Source: Desulfurococcales archaeon
GTDB taxonomy: Archaea > Thermoproteota > Thermoprotei_A > Sulfolobales > Desulfurococcaceae
Direction: 5' to 3'
Assembly (NCBI GenBank): GCA_015521265.1
Contig: WAON01000027.1
Coordinates: 1-5,373, forward strand
Length of the DNA stretch: 5,373 nt
Made by a program: the position numbers and the translations under genes
Notes under the pieces: model-generated
The model's input: only the letters and a program-made list of their open reading frames with translations
Told to the model about the DNA's origin: nothing
Databases searched by the model: none
In this document: positions 1 through 5,361 of the stretch, in pieces
Position numbering within the stretch: the first letter of the stretch is position 1
Layout: every line of letters starts with the position of its first letter

Positions 1-590
1 ACCGAGGCGTTAAGGTTCGCAAAATGCATACTAGTAGGAGGGATGCATTTCAATCAATAAATGATCTCCCATTAGCAAAGATCTACCCTGATAAAGGAGT
101 GATCGAGGTCAGAAATAAAATATACGAAGTCAGGGATAAGAATAAAGAACCAGTCATCGAGAACAAGTTTGACGACAAAGTAGTAATGATTAAAGTTTAT
201 CCAGGATTCCAGCCGGAAATAATTGATCTCCTAGTCGATAAGGGATACCATGGAATAATCATTGAAGGCTCCGGTCTAGGCCATATAACAAATGATGCAG
301 TAAATAGTGTTAAAAGAGCGGTTGAAGAAGGAGTACCCGTCGTAATGACTAGTCAATGCTTGTTTGGAAGAACAGACCTATACGTTTACAGTACTGGCCG
401 CCGATTACTTGAAGCAGGCATTATCCCCGGCTCAGATATGCTGCCGGAAACAGCCTATGTTAAGCTCTCATGGATACTAGGTTCTAAAACAAGAGATCTC
501 GTTGAAGTGAAAAAGCTGATGACAACAAATATCGCGGGCGAGATCAATCCAAGGATCACGATAAACCTGTACCCGAGGTGGCCGCATTGA
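1..590 (+). CDS. gatD: Glutamyl-tRNA(Gln) amidotransferase subunit D (GatD), C-terminal part, 5' end outside window
   Basis: GatD is the glutaminase subunit of the archaeal GatDE complex. It hydrolyses glutamine and supplies ammonia to GatE for converting Glu-tRNA(Gln) to Gln-tRNA(Gln) in the cytoplasm. The open frame runs in from the left edge (first full codon at base 3), so the ATG at 24 is internal. About 195 residues are visible, against about 430 for the full protein, and the N-terminal domain and the catalytic Thr/Thr-Asp motifs lie outside. The part seen is the asparaginase-like fold. KMHTSRRDAFQSIN (from base 21) aligns with the asparaginase segment carrying the catalytic lysine (codon 21-23, by homology). 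HGIIIEGSGLGH is the typical C-terminal-domain glycine motif, and MTSQCLFGRTDLYVYSTGR and GSDMLPETAYVKLSW are classic GatD. The family assignment is secure; the TGA stop overlaps the start of gatE, as expected for a coupled pair. Confidence 0.97.
   Translation, partial: RGVKVRKMHTSRRDAFQSINDLPLAKIYPDKGVIEVRNKIYEVRDKNKEPVIENKFDDKVVMIKVYPGFQPEIIDLLVDKGYHGIIIEGSGLGHITNDAVNSVKRAVEEGVPVVMTSQCLFGRTDLYVYSTGRRLLEAGIIPGSDMLPETAYVKLSWILGSKTRDLVEVKKLMTTNIAGEINPRITINLYPRWPH
575..581 (+). promoter_or_regulatory. Shine-Dalgarno sequence for gatE, inside the end of gatD
   Basis: GAGGTGG closely matches the archaeal Shine-Dalgarno consensus GGAGGTGA. It lies 6 bases before a TTG (587), 12 bases before an ATG (593), and it contains the GTG at 578 that would otherwise be the longest start. 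This argues against GTG 578 and for TTG 587 or ATG 593 as the true gatE start. Confidence 0.6.
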
Positions 591-2509
591 AGATGGACTA
601 TGAATCTATTGGTTTAAAAGTTGGTTTAGAGATACACGTACAGCTCGATACAAAACATAAGCTATTCTGTCACTGCCCCACAAACCTCGTAGAAAACGTA
701 GAGGAAGATGTCTTCGAGAGAGAACTAAGACCAGCACGTAGCGAGCTCGGCGAAGTAGACCCAGCAGCCGTCCTTGAGTGGAAGAAGAGGAAGAGGTACC
801 ATTACCACGCGCCTAGAACGGCTTCATGCCTCGTAGAAGCTGATGAAGAACCCCCGCATGAGTTGAATAGGGAAGCACTAACCATTGCATTAGCCATTGC
901 TAAAGCATTGAACATGTGGATCGTTGAAGAAGTACATGTCATGAGGAAGATAGTTATCGATGGAAGTAATACTACTGGTTTCCAGAGGACATCGATCATA
1001 GCATTAGACGGCTACATCATGGATGGGGATAGGAGGATAGGGATCCAGACGCTCTGTTTAGAGGAGGATGCAGCTAGGAAGCTGGGAGAGGACAAGTTAA
1101 GAGTAAACTATAAGCTCGATCGTTTAGGAATACCCTTAGTAGAGATCGCTACCGCGCCGGACATACACTCACCCGAACAAGCTGAGCGAGTAGCATTCAA
1201 GATTGGGCAGCTGGTGAGACTTACTGGTAAGGCTAAGAGAGGGCTTGGAACTATTAGGCAAGACCTCAACGTTTCCATTATTGGCGGCGCTAAAACAGAG
1301 ATCAAGGGAGTACAGCATCTCTACCTAATACCTAAAGTAGTAGAGTATGAGGCTCTACGACAGCTAAAACTCCTAGAGATCAGGGATGAGCTGAAGCGTA
1401 GAGGTGTGAGAATAGAAGAGATAACGGGGGAGATACGGAACGTCTCAGAAGTATTCAAAAACACTAAGTCTAGAATAATCAGGAAAGCCTTAACCCGTAA
1501 AGGTAACGGTGTATACGCCATAGTATTACCGGGCTTTAATGGACTATTGGGTAAAGAAGTACAGCCTGGTAGGAGATTTGGTACAGAACTAGCCGATTAT
1601 GCAAGGGTCTGGGGCGGTGTAGGAGGAATATTCCACACAGACGAACTACCAGGATACGGGATAACTAGTGAAGAAGTTGAAAAACTATACGAATACCTTG
1701 GGGCTGATAAGGAGAGAGATGCAATCGTCTTAGTAGCTGATAATGAGGATAAAGCTGTTGAAGCCCTGAAAGCAGTTATAGATAGAGCGAGGATGGCGCT
1801 ACACGGAGTCCCTGAGGAAACTCGTGCTTCACAACCCGATGGAACTACTAGGTATATGCGGCCTAGGCCCGGATCAGCTAGGATGTATCCCGAGACAGAT
1901 ATTCCACCAGTAGAGATAACAAGAGAGCTTTTAAAAGAGGCGGATAAGCTTGTACCAGAGCCTCCAGATGTAAAGCTTAAAAGATTCACCGAAGAATACG
2001 GTCTTAGCAAGCCTCTTGCTGAAGCAGTATTAAATGATTTAAGATTAGACTTATTCGAAAAACTCGTGGTAAAATATGGTGATCGAGTATCTCCAACGAT
2101 AATAGCATCAATAATAACTAATACTCTTAAAATGCTTAGAGGGGAGAAAGTACCGATCGAGAACATATCTGATGAACACATCGAGGAAACCGTTAAATTA
2201 CTAGCTGAATCCCGTATAGCTAAGGAAGCCGTACCGGAAATACTTAGATACATCGCAGAAAAACCGTCGGTATCAGTGGATAGAGCAGCTGAAAAACTAG
2301 GCCTAACAACGATCCCGATAGAGAAGCTTGATGAATTAATTGCAAAAGCGATCAATGAAAACATAGAGAAAATACAGAGTAGGCCGGAAAAAGCATTCAA
2401 GATCGTAATGGGTACCGTAATGTCAAAAGTTAGAGGAAGGATCGATGGAAAAACAGTTGCCGATCGTGTTAGGGAAAAACTAAAACATATACTAGGAGGA
2501 GAAAAGTAA
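587..2509 (+). CDS. gatE: Glutamyl-tRNA(Gln) amidotransferase subunit E (GatE)
   Basis: GatE is the kinase/transamidase subunit of GatDE. It binds tRNA(Gln), phosphorylates the misattached glutamate and amidates it with ammonia from GatD. In the 640-residue reading from TTG 587, the GatB/E core opens with GLKVGLEIHVQLDT (about 10-23) and a CHC pair at 28-30. It continues with IDGSNTTGFQRT (124-135), DRLGIPLVEIATAPDIHSPE (178-197) and GLGTIRQDLNVSI (219-231). Residues of roughly 290-405 form the AspRS-type insertion that separates GatE from bacterial GatB, and the core resumes through ARMYPETDIPP (431-441). The tail from about 490 is the helical YqeY-like tRNA-binding region. The length is normal and no key motif is missing. 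The start is uncertain: TTG 587 has the best Shine-Dalgarno spacing and overlaps the gatD stop, ATG 593 is the conservative choice, and GTG 578 gives 643 residues. Confidence 0.97.
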   Translation: MKMDYESIGLKVGLEIHVQLDTKHKLFCHCPTNLVENVEEDVFERELRPARSELGEVDPAAVLEWKKRKRYHYHAPRTASCLVEADEEPPHELNREALTIALAIAKALNMWIVEEVHVMRKIVIDGSNTTGFQRTSIIALDGYIMDGDRRIGIQTLCLEEDAARKLGEDKLRVNYKLDRLGIPLVEIATAPDIHSPEQAERVAFKIGQLVRLTGKAKRGLGTIRQDLNVSIIGGAKTEIKGVQHLYLIPKVVEYEALRQLKLLEIRDELKRRGVRIEEITGEIRNVSEVFKNTKSRIIRKALTRKGNGVYAIVLPGFNGLLGKEVQPGRRFGTELADYARVWGGVGGIFHTDELPGYGITSEEVEKLYEYLGADKERDAIVLVADNEDKAVEALKAVIDRARMALHGVPEETRASQPDGTTRYMRPRPGSARMYPETDIPPVEITRELLKEADKLVPEPPDVKLKRFTEEYGLSKPLAEAVLNDLRLDLFEKLVVKYGDRVSPTIIASIITNTLKMLRGEKVPIENISDEHIEETVKLLAESRIAKEAVPEILRYIAEKPSVSVDRAAEKLGLTTIPIEKLDELIAKAINENIEKIQSRPEKAFKIVMGTVMSKVRGRIDGKTVADRVREKLKHILGGEK

Positions 2510-2527
2510 AATATCTACACGGGGGCG

Positions 2528-2730
2528 ATGAAGACTACTCCCGACAATGAAGAAGTGATTGGAAGGCATTTGTCGGAGCCCCTCCCCAGTGAGCTTTTTG
2601 CAATGATGAATATCCCCAATACGAGGAATTATTAACCGGTGAAGAACGCACGAGCGTGCTGAGCATTATAAACCCATGTGGGAGCATAGTATATATATTG
2701 GATGAAGAACCTTGGCCGCTGCGGAGCTAA
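2528..2730 (+). pseudogene. Possible 67-residue protein gene split by a -1 frameshift at a T5 run; function unknown
   Basis: Two short open frames adjoin here. ATG 2528 runs as MKTTPDNEEVIGRHLSEPLP... to TAA 2633. The frame one base back is open from 2593 to TAA 2728 and reads protein-like (NDEYPQYEELLTGEERTS, then SIINPCGSIVYILDEEPW), but has no good start of its own. Reading frame one to TTT 2597-2599 and stepping back one base within TTTTT (2595-2599) joins them into 67 residues: an acidic N-terminal half, then a probable beta-rich end with two cysteines. One lost T, a sequence error, or programmed -1 slippage would each explain this. The first frame lies in the gatE frame, 18 bases after its stop; GGGGG just before ATG 2528 is too close for a good ribosome site. 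Arginine codons CGC and CGG in the second half are unlike the AGA/AGG preference of gatE. No family is recognised. A non-coding RNA reading of the same bases is possible. Confidence 0.4.
2690..2697 (+). promoter_or_regulatory. Candidate TATA box for the 2764-4029 genes
   Basis: TATATATA sits in an AT-rich island (2686-2699) between more GC-rich flanks. Archaeal transcription starts about 26 bases past the TATA centre, which predicts a start near 2720 and a leader of about 45 bases before ATG 2764. That fits the Shine-Dalgarno at 2749-2756. The upstream BRE position is purine-containing but not strikingly A-rich. A second TATA-like string, TTATAAAC, lies at 2666-2673 and could be the real element instead. 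Confidence 0.45.
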
Positions 2731-2748
2731 CCCGGCAGAAACATGTTT

Positions 2749-2756
2749 GGCGGTGA
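2749..2756 (+). promoter_or_regulatory. Shine-Dalgarno sequence deciding the start at ATG 2764
   Basis: GGCGGTGA matches the archaeal consensus GGAGGTGA at seven of eight bases and ends 7 bases before ATG 2764. The earlier in-frame ATG at 2743 has no such sequence (it is preceded by GGCAGAAAC), and using it would place this motif inside the coding region. Confidence 0.6.
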
Positions 2757-2763
2757 AGAGAGA

Positions 2764-3126
2764 ATGGTAGCCGCTGACACCCTCCTGGATAAGGTTAGGA
2801 AAGTATTGTCTTCCAGGGGATTTAAGGTTAGGAATAAACATATAATGGAGAAGGATCTTTTTTCCGGGGGTATTAGAGAATTCGACTTAATTCACGCTGT
2901 TTCAGGTGATGAAAGAACAGTTTTAACAATAAGGCTAGATAGGAATGGTAATCACAGAGTACATGTATCAACTAGAACCGGTAGATCCGATGAAAAACTT
3001 GCTGAAAAACTAGAAGAGATCGGGATGCGTGTGCAGGAGGATGAAGAGGGAGTAACAGCTGCAGTAACTATTAATTCATCGGAGCTAGTTGATAAGATTA
3101 ACAAGCTGACAAGAATAGTGACTTAA
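2764..3126 (+). CDS. Conserved-looking hypothetical protein, 120 residues, unknown function
   Basis: I do not recognise this protein. It starts MVAADTLLDKVRKVLSSRGF, a probable amphipathic helix, followed by a charged stretch with FDLIHAV and TVLTIRLDRNGNHRVHVSTR, which read as alternating beta strands. A helix follows (DEKLAEKLEEIGMRV), then another strand (GVTAAVTIN) and a last helix (SELVDKINKLTRIV). This suggests a compact, soluble, cytoplasmic alpha/beta domain with no signal peptide or membrane segment. The order helix, strands, helix, strand, helix could be a small nucleic-acid or ligand-binding fold, but no diagnostic motif is visible. ATG 2764 is chosen over ATG 2743 because of the strong Shine-Dalgarno; the longer form has 127 residues. 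The TAA stop is only three bases from the start of the HTH gene, so the two are almost certainly co-transcribed and probably translationally coupled. Confidence 0.85.
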   Translation: MVAADTLLDKVRKVLSSRGFKVRNKHIMEKDLFSGGIREFDLIHAVSGDERTVLTIRLDRNGNHRVHVSTRTGRSDEKLAEKLEEIGMRVQEDEEGVTAAVTINSSELVDKINKLTRIVT

Positions 3127-3129
3127 GTC

Positions 3130-4029
3130 TTGTCTACAACTAATTTTCTAGAGAAAATTAAATGGATTGCTTACCTCTATAATAAAGGCTATAAGAAAAA
3201 AGAAATTGCTTATAAACTCGGGATAGCTCCCTCAACATTATCAACATATATAGGAAAAGCCCTAGGCCATGGATTATTAGAGGAATATATGTATATACCG
3301 CTGGAAAACCTCCATGATTCATCAGTATTTTGCCATATAAAGCTTGAACAACGAATTAGCCCGGATCAATGTATAAATGCTTCAAAACCCGATATTGTAT
3401 ATTATCAATCAATTCCTTCACCATATTACCTCTATATTTATTTATCGAGAAGAGACACGGATCTATCCGTAGATAAGCCTTACTGTAAAATTGTTAGTGA
3501 AGGAGTTGTTGAAGAAACTAGGGTATTAGATATTTCACCAGCTGATAACACCTTGGAGATCTGGAAGCCTAAATTATCTGGTTCGCTGGATGAGGTTGAC
3601 GAAGTTATTATGAGGACTCTATTTGTACTATATAATCCGCCCGAGTATAGATTAGACCTGTATAGTTTAAGCGAGTATTTCTCGAGGTATCTACCGAGGA
3701 ACACGTTTACTTACCACTATACTAGACACGTTGCTGGGAAAAGTATGAGTAAACGCTACGTATTCGTTAGAAAACCGTGGAGTAGCGAATACTGTTTGCT
3801 ATACTTAGTATCAAGTGATCTAGCTAGGTTGTGGAGTATGATTGAACTACTCTATAATATCGGGATACTCCAAGCGGTATATACATTATTTATTTTATCA
3901 AGGGATCCGGCGATAGTATGGGTTAATGCTCGTTGTAGCAGGGATAACGTAAATGATCCCAACATAGTTCATCAACCAGTAAATGATTCCTTTTATGAAA
4001 TATACTTTATGGAGAAACTAATACCTTAA
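3130..4029 (+). CDS. Helix-turn-helix protein with apparent duplicated HTH/RAM-like layout, probable transcription regulator
   Basis: The N-terminus (residues 6-52) is a clear helix-turn-helix: KIKWIAYLYNKGYKKKEIAYKLG, then IAPSTLSTYIGKALGHGLL as turn and recognition helix. Residues of about 63-108 may form a small beta-alpha-beta domain. Residues 152-212 (SLDEVDEVIMRTLFVL... to KRYVFVRKP) resemble a second Lrp/AsnC-type winged helix. Residues of about 220-268 (CLLYLVSSDLARLW..., LQAVYTLFI, PAIVWVNA) follow the strand-helix-strand-strand order of a RAM ligand-binding domain. A repeated HTH plus RAM-like architecture is my inference; the first HTH is what the sequence shows best. TTG 3130 is the likely start: it is one codon past the preceding in-frame TAA, and the next ATG (residue 54) would delete the HTH. 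Only a weak Shine-Dalgarno (AGTGA, 3117-3121) precedes it. No signal peptide is seen; target genes and ligand are unknown, and autoregulation is possible. Confidence 0.85.
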   Translation: MSTTNFLEKIKWIAYLYNKGYKKKEIAYKLGIAPSTLSTYIGKALGHGLLEEYMYIPLENLHDSSVFCHIKLEQRISPDQCINASKPDIVYYQSIPSPYYLYIYLSRRDTDLSVDKPYCKIVSEGVVEETRVLDISPADNTLEIWKPKLSGSLDEVDEVIMRTLFVLYNPPEYRLDLYSLSEYFSRYLPRNTFTYHYTRHVAGKSMSKRYVFVRKPWSSEYCLLYLVSSDLARLWSMIELLYNIGILQAVYTLFILSRDPAIVWVNARCSRDNVNDPNIVHQPVNDSFYEIYFMEKLIP

Positions 4030-4071
4030 AATTCCAGTTCGAGATTAAACTATAAACGGGGCGGTTCATCA

Positions 4072-4995
4072 ATGAATATTACAGAATTCAACGAATTAGT
4101 TAGAGAATCTATTGGTACTGCTGAATCATTAATTCAGCTTATGAAGCAGGCTGGGGAGGTATTAACACGATCCTATGAGGGGTTAAAATACCGTCCACCC
4201 GGCGCTATTGAAATCGAGTCTTATGATACGCTATACGCTATCGGCGATCTTCACGGCGATTATTCAACTATGATCGATTTCCTAGTTGGAGAAAAAATCC
4301 TTGATAGGATAATGGATGAGGACTTAAAGATAGTGTTTCTCGGCGACTATGTTGATCGTGGGCCTCAGCAACTTGAAGTTTTAGCTTCGGTTTTAAGATT
4401 AAAAACAATGTATCCGGATAAAATCGTCGTTCTCCGCGGAAATCATGAGCCTCCACGAATGCTTATCCCGGTACCTCATGATTTTAGTGATGTATTATAC
4501 TATAAGTTTGGAGATGATGCTCATCAAGTATTTATTGAAGCCTACAAATTGTTTCAGAGGATACCAGTAGTTGCCCGGGTTAAGGATTATTTCTTATTCC
4601 TCCATGGTGGTCCTCCAAGAACGGTTCTCGAAAAGAAGTCTTATGAGGAAGCATTTAGCATCGGGGTACCAGTTATTGATGATGTTGTCCTCGAGGATAT
4701 TCTTTGGAGTGATCCAGTTGATGATTCAAGCATTGAGACAGCTGAGTCGATGCGTGGTGCAGGTGTGTTATACGGCCCGATTGTTACCCAGAAAGCACTA
4801 GAGCTTAGTAAGACAAAATATATTGTTCGAGGACATGAACCAGCGGAGGGATTTATGATTAATCATGGTGGGAGAGTTATAACATTATTTGATGCACGAA
4901 TACCTAACTATGGGATATCTAGAGCAGCTTATCTAAAAGTCCGATACGGGGAGGTTATTGAAGACATAAGGAAGTATATCGAAGTAATTTCTTAG
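4072..4995 (+). CDS. PPP-family serine/threonine protein phosphatase (PP1-arch-like metallophosphoesterase)
   Basis: This 307-residue protein carries the complete PPP signature: GDLHGD at 58-63 (Asp59 and His61 as metal ligands), GDYVDRG at 91-97 (Asp92 bridging metal, Arg96 phosphate binding), RGNHEP at 122-127 (Asn124, and His125 as the likely general acid), HGGPP at 178-182 (His178 metal ligand) and RGHEP at 253-257 (His255 metal ligand). WSDP at 212-215 and LFDARIPNYG at 272-281 match the eukaryotic PP1/PP2A WSDP and LFSAPNY positions. It should dephosphorylate phosphoserine/threonine proteins in the cytoplasm using two metal ions. The first 45 residues are a charged, probably helical extension before the catalytic core. 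ATG 4072 is supported by GGCGGT (4060-4065), 6 bases upstream. The gene lies 42 bases after the HTH gene; AT-rich TTAAACTATAAAC between them is a poor promoter candidate. Substrates cannot be told from the sequence. Confidence 0.96.
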   Translation: MNITEFNELVRESIGTAESLIQLMKQAGEVLTRSYEGLKYRPPGAIEIESYDTLYAIGDLHGDYSTMIDFLVGEKILDRIMDEDLKIVFLGDYVDRGPQQLEVLASVLRLKTMYPDKIVVLRGNHEPPRMLIPVPHDFSDVLYYKFGDDAHQVFIEAYKLFQRIPVVARVKDYFLFLHGGPPRTVLEKKSYEEAFSIGVPVIDDVVLEDILWSDPVDDSSIETAESMRGAGVLYGPIVTQKALELSKTKYIVRGHEPAEGFMINHGGRVITLFDARIPNYGISRAAYLKVRYGEVIEDIRKYIEVIS

Positions 4996-5282
4996 AAAGG
5001 CAGGAAACACAGTAATCTGCGCCCCTTCACATCGATCGTTAGTATACCGTTCTTAACCATGTACTTAACCTTCTTAACCTTAAACCAGAGCTTTATCCTT
5101 GTATAATAAGTTCTTTCATCGTCGAAGCCGTAGACATATATTTCCTTCCCCTTATAGCTTATACGGAAATTATCAGCGATCTCCTCTATGAACACTAATA
5201 TACGGGCACGGCTAAATCCTTTCTCAACAATCTCATAGGGCGGTATATTCAGCCACCTATAAATGGGAGAGACACCCGTCAC
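4992..5282 (-). CDS. Short Hsp20/alpha-crystallin-domain-like protein, 96 residues
   Basis: Residues of about 27-88 fit the beta-sandwich of small heat-shock proteins. A strand pair (ILVFIEEIADNFRISYKGKE) is followed by IYVYGFDDERTYYTRIKL, in the place of the usual 'ERTYYR' strand, and then FKVKKVKYMVKNGILTIDVKG, whose KNGILTI matches the hallmark 'KNGVLTV' segment. Family members hold unfolding proteins as oligomers. Here the N-terminal arm is only about 25 residues, and the C-terminal I-x-I oligomerisation motif is not evident (the end is RRLLCFLPF), so it may be a dimeric or degenerate member. A p23/CS-type protein is the alternative. GTG 5282 is the start: an in-frame TAA lies 18 bases upstream with no ATG between, and a TATA element about 26 bases upstream predicts a transcript beginning at or next to this GTG. 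The gene converges on the phosphatase, and their stop codons overlap. Confidence 0.7.
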   Translation of the reverse strand: MTGVSPIYRWLNIPPYEIVEKGFSRARILVFIEEIADNFRISYKGKEIYVYGFDDERTYYTRIKLWFKVKKVKYMVKNGILTIDVKGRRLLCFLPF

Positions 5283-5304
5283 CGAAACTAACCCCCATTA
5301 TTCA

Positions 5305-5313
5305 TTTAAAAAG
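5305..5313 (-). promoter_or_regulatory. Candidate TATA box for the Hsp20-like gene
   Basis: Read on the minus strand this is CTTTTTAAA, close to the crenarchaeal TATA consensus. Its centre is about 26 bases from position 5283, so transcription would start almost exactly at the GTG start codon, giving a leaderless or nearly leaderless mRNA. GGGGG at 5292-5296 lies between the element and the start. Confidence 0.55.
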
Positions 5314-5347
5314 TTATGAAGAAACTCCTAATAATTATTTTCAATAG

Positions 5348-5361
5348 GAAAAACTTATATA
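5348..5361 (+). promoter_or_regulatory. Candidate BRE plus TATA box for a rightward gene beyond the window
   Basis: GGAAAAACTTATATA has the A-rich BRE directly before a TTATATA element, the textbook archaeal arrangement. The predicted start is about 26 bases past the TATA centre, just outside the window at about 5384. The minus-strand reading also has TATATAAG, but without an A-rich BRE, so the rightward direction is favoured. Confidence 0.45.

Noticed and set aside
24..590. ATG 24 as a complete gene start
   Set aside because: The frame is open to the left edge, and the codons just before it (RGVKVRK) match GatD, including the likely catalytic lysine, so this is an internal methionine.
1597..2400. 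267-residue minus-strand open frame inside gatE
   Set aside because: It lies wholly antisense to a well-supported gatE, is rich in serine and isoleucine without recognisable motifs, and is a shadow of gatE codon structure.
2510..2742. RNase P RNA, SRP RNA or a tRNA in the gatE downstream region
   Set aside because: None of the conserved core motifs of these RNAs can be found, and the region is too short for the first two.
2702..2770. 22-residue frame MKNLGRCGANPAETC... as a separate small peptide
   Set aside because: It begins before the transcription start predicted from the TATA at 2690, overlaps the next gene, and competes with the more protein-like frame ending at 2730.
2632..2841. 69-residue minus-strand open frame
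   Set aside because: It overlaps the 5' part of the 120-residue gene, has no promoter or ribosome site that I can see, and is in codon register with the opposite strand, as expected for a shadow.
4044..4056. TATA box for the phosphatase gene (TTAAACTATAAAC)
   Set aside because: The centre is only about 20 bases before ATG 4072, which would start transcription inside the gene, and the good Shine-Dalgarno at 4060-4065 implies a longer leader.
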